A stretch of DNA of 62,355 nt from assembly GCA_900318265.1 (NCBI GenBank), contig ONKA01000022.1:1-62355 (forward strand), in the 5' to 3' direction. A program made the translations under genes and the position numbers. Under the pieces are notes generated by a model, which did not search any database, had not been told where the DNA came from, and saw only the letters and a program-made list of their open reading frames with translations. Positions within the stretch are counted from its first letter, which is position 1. Each line of letters starts with the position of its first letter. Shown here one piece after another: positions 1 to 8,477 of the stretch. This DNA is from an uncultured Bacteroidales bacterium. Lineage in GTDB: Bacteria > Bacteroidota > Bacteroidia > Bacteroidales > F082.

Positions 1-1506
1 CCTGACGGCAATTTCGTTTGGGGAGAACAAGGCTTGCAACTTTTTGGTGGCCTTGGCTTTTCGCGCACCGAATTGACTGCCGGCGATGATGGCGGTTTCT
101 GGGCCTTAGGCTTTGACTACCAAAACCTTTATCTGCAATACGTTGGCGCCGATGGCACTTTGGGACCCACCACCACCATCAGTGACAGCGGTGGATACAA
201 GTGCATGTTCGGCCAACTCACTTTGAGCCTCAACAACAATGTGCTGCTCACCTACGAAAAAGTGGGCTCCGGTTTTTATACCGACAAGGAGCTTTACGTC
301 GTCGCCGTCACGCCCAATGGAACCATCCTCAACCCCGAATCCCTTCTCATGTCTTCTCAGACTTTCCAATCCACCTATATCCATAAGGCTGTTGCTGATG
401 GCATGGGCGGCGGATATGCCTACATTTGGCATCCTGGCATCGGAGGAGCCTTCAACACCTACGTCTTCCATTTTAACGAGTTTGGCGTTTCCACCATCAG
501 TGACCTGAACGGTATCGCGGTGCATTCCACCGACCCGATGAACTACTACGGCTATGCATGCGGCACCATCGACCCAAACAGCTATGACCTCATCGTCACC
601 TACGAGCAAACCGACGCTTCCACGCAAAGCCAATCAAGGATCTATGTCAACCGCATCACTGCCGCGGGCGAAAAAGTGTGGGGAGAAGGCATCCTGTTGG
701 CCGATTATGTAGGCGTCTCATACGCCGACATCATGGTCGATGCATTTGAGGACGGCAGCGGCTTCAGTGTGATTTACACGAAAAGCAGCCCCAACAACTC
801 CTACTTCACTACCATCGAGGCCATGGGTTTTGACATGGACGGCAACCAACTATGGGCCAAGACATTGTGCTCGAATGCCTATAGAAGGACGGTATGCGAC
901 AACACCCCAGGTTTCGTCATGGGTCAAAACATTGTGACTTGGGTGAATTGCATTGACGGCGGCATTTATGGCCAAAACATCGGTCCCGACGGCACCATGG
1001 GACCCATCGAGCCCATTATCCCCGTGAATCCTTGCCTCGCCCCAGAGAACTTCGAGGGTGAATACGTCTATGACGACGAGACCCAGACCTTCGGCGCCCT
1101 GCTGACCTGGACCGCGCCCGAGACGCAGCCTTTGCACTACAACCTTTATCGCTACTACGACGTCAACAAGGATCTTGTCGTCATCGAAGTGCCTGGCGAC
1201 GCCACCTCCTATTTCGATGAAAACGGCATTGGGCAATACAAATACCAACTGACGGCAGTCTACGAAGATTGTGAATCCGAATTTGCCCTCACTCCCGACG
1301 GCGAAGACAACGTCTTTATTGAAATTACTGGAATTGAAGAGAGCATCGACAACAGCATTGTCACCGTGCTGAATGTCTACAATATGAACGGCCAACGCAT
1401 CTCGGTCAGCGACATGAGCGAACTGAACACGGGCGTCTACATCATCCAAGGCTTGACGGAAGACGGCCGCTTGGTCAACCAGAAAGTGATGATCGACAAG
1501 AAATAA
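1..1506 (+). CDS. T9SS-secreted protein, 5' truncated
   Basis: The reading frame is open from the first base, so the gene begins upstream of the window; 501 residues are visible. Most of it is a beta-rich region with no recognisable enzyme motif. Residues about 341-440 resemble a fibronectin type III module (starting near CLAPENFEG). The last 55 or so residues (VYNMNGQR, then LNTGVYII, ending in KVMIDKK) match the pattern of a type IX secretion C-terminal sorting domain. This implies export across the outer membrane and release or anchoring at the cell surface. The usual LYPNP opening of that domain is not obvious. The T9SS assignment is fairly firm; the role is unknown. Confidence 0.75.
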   Translation, partial: PDGNFVWGEQGLQLFGGLGFSRTELTAGDDGGFWALGFDYQNLYLQYVGADGTLGPTTTISDSGGYKCMFGQLTLSLNNNVLLTYEKVGSGFYTDKELYVVAVTPNGTILNPESLLMSSQTFQSTYIHKAVADGMGGGYAYIWHPGIGGAFNTYVFHFNEFGVSTISDLNGIAVHSTDPMNYYGYACGTIDPNSYDLIVTYEQTDASTQSQSRIYVNRITAAGEKVWGEGILLADYVGVSYADIMVDAFEDGSGFSVIYTKSSPNNSYFTTIEAMGFDMDGNQLWAKTLCSNAYRRTVCDNTPGFVMGQNIVTWVNCIDGGIYGQNIGPDGTMGPIEPIIPVNPCLAPENFEGEYVYDDETQTFGALLTWTAPETQPLHYNLYRYYDVNKDLVVIEVPGDATSYFDENGIGQYKYQLTAVYEDCESEFALTPDGEDNVFIEITGIEESIDNSIVTVLNVYNMNGQRISVSDMSELNTGVYIIQGLTEDGRLVNQKVMIDKK

Positions 1507-1523
1507 AACGCAAAACATACGCT

Positions 1524-2489
1524 ATGAGCAGGCTACGTGTCATCATCAGCCCGCAGTACGACCCCTTCCTCAACCGCGCCGTGGAACAATACCTCACCGA
1601 GTGCCAAGAGGAAGGTGTCGTCACTATGTACCTCTGGAAAAACGAGCGGACCGTCGTCATCGGCTACAACCAGAACCCCTATTCGGAATGCAATGTCAAG
1701 CTATTGCTTGACGAAGGCGGTCACCTCATGCGGCGTGGCACAGGTGGTGGCGCCGTATACCACGACTTGGGCAACATAAACTTCTCGTTCATTGCCGACA
1801 AGGCATTATATGACGTAAGGAAACAACTTTCGGTCATCCAAGACGCACTGCTTGCCTACGGCTTGAAAGCTGAGATATCGGGGCGCAACGACCTTACTTG
1901 CGAGGGACGTAAATTCAGCGGCAATGCCTTCGCCAAGGGAAAAAACAACAACCTGCACCACGGCACCATCCTCATCAAGACCGATGGCGCGATGATGCAG
2001 CGTTACCTTATCGTCGACAAGGCCAAGCTGATGAAAAACGGCGTGAAGAGCGTGGCCAGCCGAGTCGTCAACCTCAGCGAACTCGCCCCCGAACTGACTT
2101 CGGAAAACATCAAACAGCCTTTAATTGATGCATTTGAAAAGGTGTATGCAGGCAAGGTCGAAATGCTCGACTTCGACACCTCAATTAATAATAAAGAAGT
2201 GCAAACCATCCGAAAGGAAATCTCATCGCACGGCTTCCTCTTCGGCCGCTGGGAAGAGTTCAAGACCACAAAAAAGGCCCGTTTCGCATGGGGCGGCGTG
2301 GAGATTGCATTGCAAGTAGACGAGGCGAACGCCATCATCAAAGATGTTCAAATCGCAACAGATTGCCTTGAGCCAGAGACCATCCAACAGACCGAGCAAT
2401 TGCTAAAAGGCGCCAGCACCAAAGCTGCACCCATGTTCGATGCGGGTAATGAAATCCTACACGATATCATTGGTTTGATCTACGGCTGA
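1524..2489 (+). CDS. lplA: lipoate-protein ligase A
   Basis: A cytoplasmic enzyme that activates free lipoate with ATP and transfers it to the lipoyl domains of 2-oxoacid dehydrogenases or the glycine cleavage H protein. The 321 residues show the LplA signature RRGTGGGAVYHDLGN at about 70-84, then GRNDL and a KFSGNAFA stretch near 119-133 containing the expected lipoyl-AMP contact lysine, followed by HHGT. Length fits an LplA with its C-terminal accessory domain. It starts 18 bases after the T9SS gene and has no clear Shine-Dalgarno site, which is normal for this phylum. Lipoylation targets are not in this window. Confidence 0.93.
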   Translation: MSRLRVIISPQYDPFLNRAVEQYLTECQEEGVVTMYLWKNERTVVIGYNQNPYSECNVKLLLDEGGHLMRRGTGGGAVYHDLGNINFSFIADKALYDVRKQLSVIQDALLAYGLKAEISGRNDLTCEGRKFSGNAFAKGKNNNLHHGTILIKTDGAMMQRYLIVDKAKLMKNGVKSVASRVVNLSELAPELTSENIKQPLIDAFEKVYAGKVEMLDFDTSINNKEVQTIRKEISSHGFLFGRWEEFKTTKKARFAWGGVEIALQVDEANAIIKDVQIATDCLEPETIQQTEQLLKGASTKAAPMFDAGNEILHDIIGLIYG

Positions 2490-2500
2490 ACAAAAAAGCG

Positions 2501-2508
2501 TACCTTTG
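2501..2508 (+). promoter_or_regulatory. TAnnTTTG promoter box for miaB
   Basis: TACCTTTG matches the Bacteroidetes -7 element. Transcription would start near 2514, giving a leader of about 110 bases that carries a palindromic repeat and a heptad-repeat tract before miaB. Confidence 0.6.
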
Positions 2509-2529
2509 CAGCCCAATCGGATAGACCAA

Positions 2530-2553
2530 GGTCCCTGAGCCCGTCGAAGGGCC
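2530..2553. repeat. GPSTGSG-type palindromic element, copy 1 (5' leader of miaB)
   Basis: An imperfect palindrome with arms GGTCCCT and AGGGCC around a TGAGCCCGTCGA core. The same element recurs at 7033-7059, 28225-28252, 33456-33480 and 50731-50770. This copy is non-coding and lies in the predicted miaB leader. Confidence 0.8.
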
Positions 2554-2588
2554 GACTAATTATTTGACGGTGCTCAACGACCTGCTTT

Positions 2589-2623
2589 AACTGAACAACT
2601 GACAACTATCAACTGATAACTGG
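2589..2623 (+). repeat. AACTGAY heptad tract abutting the miaB start
   Basis: Five near-copies of a 7-8 base unit (AACTGAAC, AACTGAC, AACTATC, AACTGAT, AACTGG) run directly into the ATG of miaB. The same unit occurs before the flavin reductase, queC and a peptide transporter. It leaves no room for a Shine-Dalgarno site. Confidence 0.8.
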
Positions 2624-4006
2624 ATGAAATACTATCTTCTCCCCCTAGGCTGCCAAATGAACTTAAGCGACACGGAGCGCGTGCGCACAGTGCTTAACGG
2701 CATGGGCTTCGTCCAAACCGAAAACGAAGACGAGGCCACCATCCTCGGCATCATCGCCTGCTCGGTGCGCCAGAAAGGCATCGACAAGGTGTATGGCCGC
2801 ATCGAGAAATGGAACGCCATGAAGAACCGCCAGAACGTCATCACATTCGTGTCGGGCTGCATCCTGCCCGCCGACCGTCTGCGTTTCCTCAAGCTCTTCG
2901 ACCTGGTCTTCGCCATGAACGAATTGCCCAACTTCCCCGACATGATCCGTCAATATGGCATCGTCACGCCAGCATCACTCAAATACGGAGAAGAGATTGA
3001 ATACCAGCCTGTGGTCAAGCCCCTAGCTCCGCTGTTCCACAAAGATGACAAGATCAATCCGTCGGCCAACATGGATAAGTTCTGGGCCATCACACCGACA
3101 CAGACCTCCACTTTTGAGGCCTTCATCCCAATCCAGAACGGCTGCAACAAGTTCTGCACCTATTGCGCCGTTCCTTACACCCGTGGCCGCGAGGTGTCGC
3201 GCCCCTCGGAAGAGATTTTGGCCGAGCTGAAGGACTTGGTTGAGAAAGGTTACAAGAGCATCACCCTATTGGGTCAAAACGTCAACTCGTATGGACTAGA
3301 CAAAAAAGGTGAAGAGATTGACTTTGCAGAGTTGTTACGCCGCGTGGGTGAATACGGCAAAGCCTCGGGCAAAGAGTTTTGGGTGTATTACACCGCGCCG
3401 CATCCTCGTGACATGAAGGATGACGTCATCGAGGTGATGGCACAATATGACTGCCTCGGCAAGCAGATCCACATCCCCATCCAGTCGGGCGACGAGAACA
3501 TGCTGCAACGCATGAACCGCCACCACGACCTGGCCACTTATAGGCATATCATCGAGACCATCCGTGAGAAACTGCCCACCGCTACCATCTTCACCGACAT
3601 CATCGTGGGCTTCACCCATGAGACCGAAGAGGAGTTTGAGAATACGCGCAAGGCCATGGAGGAGTTCAAGTACAACATGGCGTTCATTGCACAATATAGT
3701 GTGCGCCCGGGAGCAGTGGCATCGGAATGGGACGATGACGTGCCAAAGGAGGTGAAACGCGAGCGTTACCACCGCCTCACTGAAGAACTGATGAAGCACA
3801 GCCTTGTCTACAACCAAGGCCTCATCGGGAAGACCGTCAAAATGCTGGTGGAGACGCAAGACCGCAAGAATGGCTACCTCACTGGCCATACTGAGGGCAA
3901 GATCGTCATTCGCTTCGCCTCGAGAGACACCAAACTTATTGGGCAGATTGTGAATGTAAAAGTGACTTCGGCTTCGCCGCTGTCGATTGAGGGAGTGTTA
4001 GTTTAG
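2624..4006 (+). CDS. miaB: tRNA-2-methylthio-N6-dimethylallyladenosine synthase
   Basis: A radical-SAM methylthiotransferase that converts i6A37 to ms2i6A37 in tRNAs reading UNN codons. The N-terminal UPF0004 domain supplies three cluster cysteines (C10 in GCQMN, C46 in ACSVRQ, C79 in SGC). The radical SAM cysteines are C174, C178 and C181 (CNKFCTYC), followed by RGREVSRP. A C-terminal TRAM-like segment ends the 460 residues, the usual family length. The paralogue mtaB follows after a 47-base gap made almost wholly of 7-base repeats, so the two are probably cotranscribed. Confidence 0.93.
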   Translation: MKYYLLPLGCQMNLSDTERVRTVLNGMGFVQTENEDEATILGIIACSVRQKGIDKVYGRIEKWNAMKNRQNVITFVSGCILPADRLRFLKLFDLVFAMNELPNFPDMIRQYGIVTPASLKYGEEIEYQPVVKPLAPLFHKDDKINPSANMDKFWAITPTQTSTFEAFIPIQNGCNKFCTYCAVPYTRGREVSRPSEEILAELKDLVEKGYKSITLLGQNVNSYGLDKKGEEIDFAELLRRVGEYGKASGKEFWVYYTAPHPRDMKDDVIEVMAQYDCLGKQIHIPIQSGDENMLQRMNRHHDLATYRHIIETIREKLPTATIFTDIIVGFTHETEEEFENTRKAMEEFKYNMAFIAQYSVRPGAVASEWDDDVPKEVKRERYHRLTEELMKHSLVYNQGLIGKTVKMLVETQDRKNGYLTGHTEGKIVIRFASRDTKLIGQIVNVKVTSASPLSIEGVLV

Positions 4007-4051
4007 AGTTTAGAGTTTAGAGTTTAGAGTTTAGAGTTTAGAGTTTAGAGT
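4001..4051 (+). repeat. seven tandem copies of GTTTAGA between miaB and mtaB
   Basis: Seven exact GTTTAGA units plus a trailing GT. The tract contains the miaB stop codon (TAG in the first unit) and ends two bases before the mtaB ATG. A perfect short tandem repeat at this position is prone to slippage, which would change the gap before mtaB. Confidence 0.97.
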
Positions 4052-4053
4052 CG

Positions 4054-5340
4054 ATGAAGAAAGTAGCGTTCAAGACTTTGGGATGTCGTGTCAACCTGTA
4101 TGAGACTGACGCTTTGGCGTCGCGCTTCAAGGCTGCGGGCTACGACATCGCCGACAGCGATGCCGATGCCGACGTCTTTGTCGTGAACACCTGCACCGTC
4201 ACCAACACCAGCGACCAGAAATGTCGCCAGGCCATCCACCAGATCCGACGCAAGCATCCCGAGGCATTGATTGCCGTCACCGGCTGCATGGTCAACCACA
4301 GAAAAGAGGAATTGCTGCAATCTGGCATCGCCGACTACGTCATCGACAACGAGCGAAAGTCTGCCTTGTTCGACATCATCGACGAGCATTTCAAGACGGG
4401 CCATAGCGACCCTGAAGGTTATGACCGCGACTTGTTCAGCTACCAACCTGCCTTCGACACCTTCCATACGCGCAGCCTCATCAAGATCCATGATGGCTGC
4501 AACAACTTCTGTTCCTACTGCATCATCCCCATGGTGAGAGGCAGGGCAACAAGCCGGCCCGCAGCCGACATTTATGACAATGTGCGTGAAGTCGTCGCCC
4601 ACGGCTTCAAGGAAATCGTATTGACAGGCGTCAACTTGGGGCGCTATCAACACGAGGGCACCGACTTTGAGCAACTTGTAGAAAACATCCTCAATATCGA
4701 CGGCGACTTTCGCGTCCGTGTTTCCTCCATCGAGCCCGACCAGTTCAGCGACCACTTCCTGGCACTGTTCCAACACGAAAAGCTGGCTCCACATATGCAC
4801 ATCTGTCTGCAAAGCGGTTCCGACGACACCTTAAAGCGTATGAACCGTCACTATACGGCCAACCAATTCCGTGAGATGTGCCAGCGCATCAAGGCCTCGC
4901 GTCCCGACTTCAACCTCACCACCGACATCATCGTGGGTTTCCCTGGCGAAACTGAAACAACCTTTAAGGAAAGCTGCGACTTTGCGAAAGAGATTGGCTT
5001 CAGCCACATCCACACCTTCAAATACTCGGTGCGTACCGGCACCAAGGCTGCTGTCATGCCCGACCAGGTTCCTGAAAAAGTGAAAACGGAACGCAGCGAG
5101 GTGATGCGTCAGATTTCGTTGGAAAACAAAACGAAATACTTCGAGATGATGCAAGGCAGAAGCCAATGCATGCTCATCGAACGCATCGACAGCAAAGGCG
5201 TCGCCCGTGGCTATGGCGAGAACTACATACCCATCATCGCAAAGGTGACAGGGATAGACAAAAACACCTTTATTAATATAAAACTCGGTGAAATCATCCA
5301 TCGAGAAAACGAGGATAAAATGGCTTTTAATACATTATAA
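4054..5340 (+). CDS. mtaB: tRNA (N6-threonylcarbamoyladenosine-2-methylthio) methyltransferase
   Basis: A second methylthiotransferase, which makes ms2t6A37 in tRNAs reading ANN codons. The domain plan is that of MiaB: cluster cysteines C11 (GCRVN), C47 (NTCTVTN) and C78 (TGCM), then radical SAM cysteines C149, C153 and C156 (CNNFCSYC). The NTCTVTN motif and IIVGFPGE favour MtaB over MiaB and RimO. It is 428 residues long. No Shine-Dalgarno site precedes the ATG, only the GTTTAGA array. Confidence 0.9.
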   Translation: MKKVAFKTLGCRVNLYETDALASRFKAAGYDIADSDADADVFVVNTCTVTNTSDQKCRQAIHQIRRKHPEALIAVTGCMVNHRKEELLQSGIADYVIDNERKSALFDIIDEHFKTGHSDPEGYDRDLFSYQPAFDTFHTRSLIKIHDGCNNFCSYCIIPMVRGRATSRPAADIYDNVREVVAHGFKEIVLTGVNLGRYQHEGTDFEQLVENILNIDGDFRVRVSSIEPDQFSDHFLALFQHEKLAPHMHICLQSGSDDTLKRMNRHYTANQFREMCQRIKASRPDFNLTTDIIVGFPGETETTFKESCDFAKEIGFSHIHTFKYSVRTGTKAAVMPDQVPEKVKTERSEVMRQISLENKTKYFEMMQGRSQCMLIERIDSKGVARGYGENYIPIIAKVTGIDKNTFINIKLGEIIHRENEDKMAFNTL

Positions 5341-5407
5341 ATCAACTTATTATACTATTTTAAAGAAAAAATTTCAAATAATTGGTTGGCATTTCGCAGA
5401 AAAGTTG

Positions 5408-5415
5408 TAATTTTG
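5408..5415 (+). promoter_or_regulatory. TAnnTTTG promoter box for rpsT
   Basis: TAATTTTG in an AT-rich gap, with a TTGG about 18 bases upstream as a possible -33 element. The leader to rpsT would be about 40 A-rich bases. Confidence 0.6.
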
Positions 5416-5458
5416 CAGCCCAAAATAAAAAGAACAATAGCAAAAAGGAATAAGAGAT

Positions 5459-5713
5459 ATGGCAAATCACAAAGATGCAATCAAGAGAATTCGTCAGACT
5501 GAGAAGAGACGCTTGCACAACCGTTACTACGCCAAGAACATGCGTAACGAAATCAAGAAATTCAGGGCTTTGACCAGCAAGTCGGAAGCTGAAGGACAAC
5601 TTTCGAAGTTGTACTCCGTTATCGACAAGGTCGCCAAGCGCGGTATCATCCACAAGAACAAAGCCGCCAACCTGAAGTCGAAGCTGACGAAGTTCACGGC
5701 AAAATTGGCATAA
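5459..5713 (+). CDS. rpsT: 30S ribosomal protein S20
   Basis: A small basic protein of 84 residues that binds 16S rRNA early in 30S assembly. MANHKDAIKRIRQTEKRR at the start and KGIIHKNKAA-type helices (here RGIIHKNKAANLKSKL) near the end are typical of S20. It has its own promoter and terminator, so it is probably monocistronic. The A/G-rich AAGGA about 13 bases before the ATG may aid initiation. Confidence 0.97.
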   Translation: MANHKDAIKRIRQTEKRRLHNRYYAKNMRNEIKKFRALTSKSEAEGQLSKLYSVIDKVAKRGIIHKNKAANLKSKLTKFTAKLA

Positions 5714-5740
5714 TTGGAAGTTTTATTCATACATGTTGGT

Positions 5741-5771
5741 GCCTCTTCTACTTTGTGGAAGAGGCTTTTTT
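5741..5771 (+). terminator. rpsT terminator
   Basis: GCCTCTTC and GAAGAGGC form a stem with a short loop, followed by a run of T. Confidence 0.85.
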
Positions 5772-5824
5772 GCTTGAGGTAAGCCAAAAAGCACTATCTT
5801 TACCGCTCCAAACCACTACCCACC

Positions 5825-6520
5825 ATGAGCAAAAAGAAATCCATCAAGGAATGGGCCAAGGACGACAGGCCTCGTGAGAAGATGGCCGAGAAGGGCAAGG
5901 CTGCCATGAGCGACTCGGAGCTTTTGGCTATCCTTTTGCGCACTGGCAAAGAGGGGCAGTCGGCCGTGGACCTTGCCCGCGAAATCTTGGGCAAAGCCAA
6001 CAACAACCTCATCAACCTATCCAATTTCACCCTAAAGGAACTAGAAGCCTTCAAAGGCGTCGGCAAAGCTAAGGCCATCACCATCATGGCCGCTCTAGAG
6101 CTCGGCAAGCGCCGCCGAGGGGCCGAAGCTAACCTGCCCGACGAGGTCAAGGACTCCACAACCTCGTTCGAACGTTTCCTTTCCCATATCGATGACATGA
6201 AACAGGAGCATTTCCTCGTTATGTACCTCGACCAAAGCTTCCACGAGCTTAAGCTGGAATGCATCAGCAACGGAGGGACGACCAACGTCATCGCCGACCC
6301 AAGGATTATCTTTAAGCACGCCTTAAACTACGGTGCCACTTGCATCATCTTGGGCCACAACCACCCTTCAGGCAACCCGCGTCCCAGCAAGGACGACCGC
6401 CAACTGACCCAGAAAATCGTGTCGGCCGGCCAACTCCTAGACATCGCAGTCATTGATCACATCGTCATCGGCAACGAACGCTATTACAGTTTCCGCGACC
6501 ATGGAGAAATGACTTTCTGA
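5825..6520 (+). CDS. radC: RadC family JAMM-domain protein
   Basis: A 231-residue RadC-type protein, historically called a DNA repair protein although its activity is not established. The N-terminal half has a helix-hairpin-helix-like GVGKAKA segment (near 78-84). The C-terminal MPN/JAB domain carries the zinc motif H178-x-H180-P-S-G then P-S-x-x-D191, as expected for an intact metalloprotease-like site. A weak promoter (TATCTTTA near 5795) lies 30 bases upstream. wecB follows after 14 bases and may be cotranscribed. Confidence 0.9.
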   Translation: MSKKKSIKEWAKDDRPREKMAEKGKAAMSDSELLAILLRTGKEGQSAVDLAREILGKANNNLINLSNFTLKELEAFKGVGKAKAITIMAALELGKRRRGAEANLPDEVKDSTTSFERFLSHIDDMKQEHFLVMYLDQSFHELKLECISNGGTTNVIADPRIIFKHALNYGATCIILGHNHPSGNPRPSKDDRQLTQKIVSAGQLLDIAVIDHIVIGNERYYSFRDHGEMTF

Positions 6521-6534
6521 AACACAAAACAACC

Positions 6535-7692
6535 ATGAAACTCGTCACCATCATAGGGGCACGTCCCCAAATCATCAAGGCAGCCGCATTGAGCCGCGCC
6601 ATCCGAAACCATTATTCCGACCAGATACAGGAGGTCATTGTCCACACAGGACAACACTACGACGACAACATGTCGCAAGTCTTCTTCGACGAACTACAAA
6701 TACCCCGCCCCGACTACAACCTCCATGTTGGCTCAGCATCGCACGGCGTGCAGACCGCCCGCATGACCGAAGGCATCGAGGCTTTATTAATAAAAGAGCA
6801 ACCCGATTTCATCGTACTCTATGGCGACACCAACTCAACCTTAGCCGGTGCTGTGGCTGCCGCCAAGATCCATGTGCCTATTGTCCACATCGAGGCGGGA
6901 CTGCGTTCATTCAACAAGAGCATGCCCGAGGAGATCAACCGCATCGTGTGCGACCACTGCTCCACCCTGCTCTTCACACCTACCAAGGCTGGGCTGGAGA
7001 ATCTGAAACGCGAAGGGTTTTCTATCGATGAAGGCGGCCCTTCGACAGGCTCAGGGACCTCTAAACCGACTATCGACAATCCGAAAGTCTACCATTGCGG
7101 CGACATCATGTACGACAACAGCCTGCATTTTGCTGACATCGTGGAAGAGAAGACCGACATCATACAACGTCTGGAACTAAAAAACAAGCCCTTCATCCTA
7201 GCCACCATCCATCGTGACAGCAATACGGACCATCCCGAACGCCTCGGCGCCATCTTTGACGCTTTAATCGAGCTCTCAAAAGAGAATCAAATCGTATTGC
7301 CGTTGCATCCTAGAACGGCCAAGTTGCTGAAGACCAATTTGTGCAACGAAAAGCAGACTTTGGTTTTCAGCAGCGCCAACATCAAGCTCATCCCGCCTGT
7401 CTCCTTCCTCGAGATGATTGCCTTGGAGCGTCATGCCCAACTCGTCATGACCGACTCGGGTGGCGTGCAGAAAGAAGCCTACTTCTTCAAGAAGCCTTGC
7501 ATCATCCTGCGCCCCGAAACAGAATGGGTAGAGATCGTGCAGACCGGTAACGCCATCCTTGCCGATGCTGACGGTAGCCGCATCATGAAGGCTTGGCAAC
7601 ACTTCAAGAATAACCCGCCCACCACTTTCCCCGAGATTTTCGGAGACGGCCATGCGGCAGAGTTCATGCTTGAGCAAATGTTGAAGGCGTAG
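6535..7692 (+). CDS. wecB: UDP-N-acetylglucosamine 2-epimerase (non-hydrolysing), with in-frame repeat insertion
   Basis: Interconverts UDP-GlcNAc and UDP-ManNAc in the cytoplasm, supplying ManNAc-type sugars for surface glycans. Family landmarks: TIIGARPQ at the N-terminus, HTGQHYD, GDTNST, HIEAGLRS, MPEEINR, and DSGGVQKEA near the C-terminus. At 385 residues it is slightly long. The excess is near residues 167-175, where GGPSTGSGT is encoded by a copy of the dispersed palindrome, between NLKREGF and the CGDIMYD motif. That position is a plausible surface loop, so activity is probably kept. No other glycan genes are nearby. Confidence 0.92.
   Translation: MKLVTIIGARPQIIKAAALSRAIRNHYSDQIQEVIVHTGQHYDDNMSQVFFDELQIPRPDYNLHVGSASHGVQTARMTEGIEALLIKEQPDFIVLYGDTNSTLAGAVAAAKIHVPIVHIEAGLRSFNKSMPEEINRIVCDHCSTLLFTPTKAGLENLKREGFSIDEGGPSTGSGTSKPTIDNPKVYHCGDIMYDNSLHFADIVEEKTDIIQRLELKNKPFILATIHRDSNTDHPERLGAIFDALIELSKENQIVLPLHPRTAKLLKTNLCNEKQTLVFSSANIKLIPPVSFLEMIALERHAQLVMTDSGGVQKEAYFFKKPCIILRPETEWVEIVQTGNAILADADGSRIMKAWQHFKNNPPTTFPEIFGDGHAAEFMLEQMLKA
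7033..7059. repeat. GPSTGSG-type palindromic element, copy 2 (in frame in wecB)
   Basis: GGCCCTTCGACAGGCTCAGG continuing GACC, a near-identical copy of the element in tilS. It is read on the coding strand as GG-P-S-T-G-S-G-T without disturbing the frame. Confidence 0.9.
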
Positions 7693-7738
7693 GCGAAATA
7701 TTTTTCTTGTAAAGTGTTGTAGATTAAGAAAAAAGTCG

Positions 7739-7746
7739 TACTTTTG
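7739..7746 (+). promoter_or_regulatory. TAnnTTTG promoter box for rpsF-rpsR-rplI
   Basis: TACTTTTG about 58 bases before rpsF. TTGT lies 19 bases upstream as a candidate -33 element. Confidence 0.6.
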
Positions 7747-7803
7747 CACCCGCTAAACAAGCAAACACTAATATCAATTTAATCATTTAACAATCAAACA
7801 GTT

Positions 7804-8157
7804 ATGAATCAGTACGAAACCGTTTTCATTTTAACTCCCGTTTTGTCTGACGAACAGATGAAGGAAGCGGTAAAGAAGTATGAAGATCAGCTGACCAACA
7901 ATGGTGCAGAGATCGTTCATGAAGAGAACTGGGGCATGCGCAAGCTTGCCTATCCTATCCAGAAGAAGTCCACGGGCTTTTACCAACTCATTGAGTACAA
8001 GGCCGAGGGTAATGTAATTGCCGATGTCGAAACCGAACTGAAGCGTGACGAGCGCGTCATGCGCTTCCTCACTGTGAAGCTCGACAAGCACGCTATTGCC
8101 TACAACGAGAAGAAACGCAAGAAAGCCGAAGCTGCCGCCGAGGAAGCCCAAGCCTAA
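7804..8157 (+). CDS. rpsF: 30S ribosomal protein S6
   Basis: A 117-residue protein that pairs with S18 on the 30S platform. [18 protein letters not shown] is a typical S6 opening, and the family core [18 protein letters not shown] follows. The C-terminal tail is rich in Lys, Ala and Glu, as in many S6 proteins. It is the first gene of the conserved rpsF-rpsR-rplI operon and sits 26 bases before rpsR. Confidence 0.97.
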   Translation: MNQYETVFILTPVLSDEQMKEAVKKYEDQLTNNGAEIVHEENWGMRKLAYPIQKKSTGFYQLIEYKAEGNVIADVETELKRDERVMRFLTVKLDKHAIAYNEKKRKKAEAAAEEAQA

Positions 8158-8183
8158 TGTTGAACAATTAAAAAAGAAGAAAA

Positions 8184-8459
8184 ATGGCACAAGTGAATAA
8201 CAACAACGACATCAAATATCTGACTCCCATTGCAGTCGATACCAAGAGAAAGAAATACTGCCGCTTCAAGAAGAACCGCATCAAATACATCGACTACAAA
8301 GATGCCGACTTCTTGCTGAAGTTCGTCAACGAGCAGGGTAAGATTCTGCCCCGCCGCATCACTGGCACTTCAACGAAATACCAGCGCAAGGTCGCCCAGG
8401 CCGTCAAACGTGCCCGTCACCTCGCCCTGATGCCATTCGTAGCAGATTGTTTGAAATAA
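8184..8459 (+). CDS. rpsR: 30S ribosomal protein S18
   Basis: A 91-residue S18, the binding partner of S6 on 16S rRNA. It shows [18 protein letters not shown], the [22 protein letters not shown]-type core ([19 protein letters not shown] onward) and ends with LMPFVAD. It is the middle gene of the operon. The start is preceded only by an A-rich tract. Confidence 0.97.
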   Translation: MAQVNNNNDIKYLTPIAVDTKRKKYCRFKKNRIKYIDYKDADFLLKFVNEQGKILPRRITGTSTKYQRKVAQAVKRARHLALMPFVADCLK

Positions 8460-8463
8460 TTTG

Positions 8464-8470
8464 AAGGAGG
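8464..8470 (+). promoter_or_regulatory. strong Shine-Dalgarno site of rplI
   Basis: AAGGAGG with seven bases to the rplI ATG. This is unusual here, since almost every other gene in the window lacks such a site. Confidence 0.8.
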
Positions 8471-8477
8471 AAAAGAC

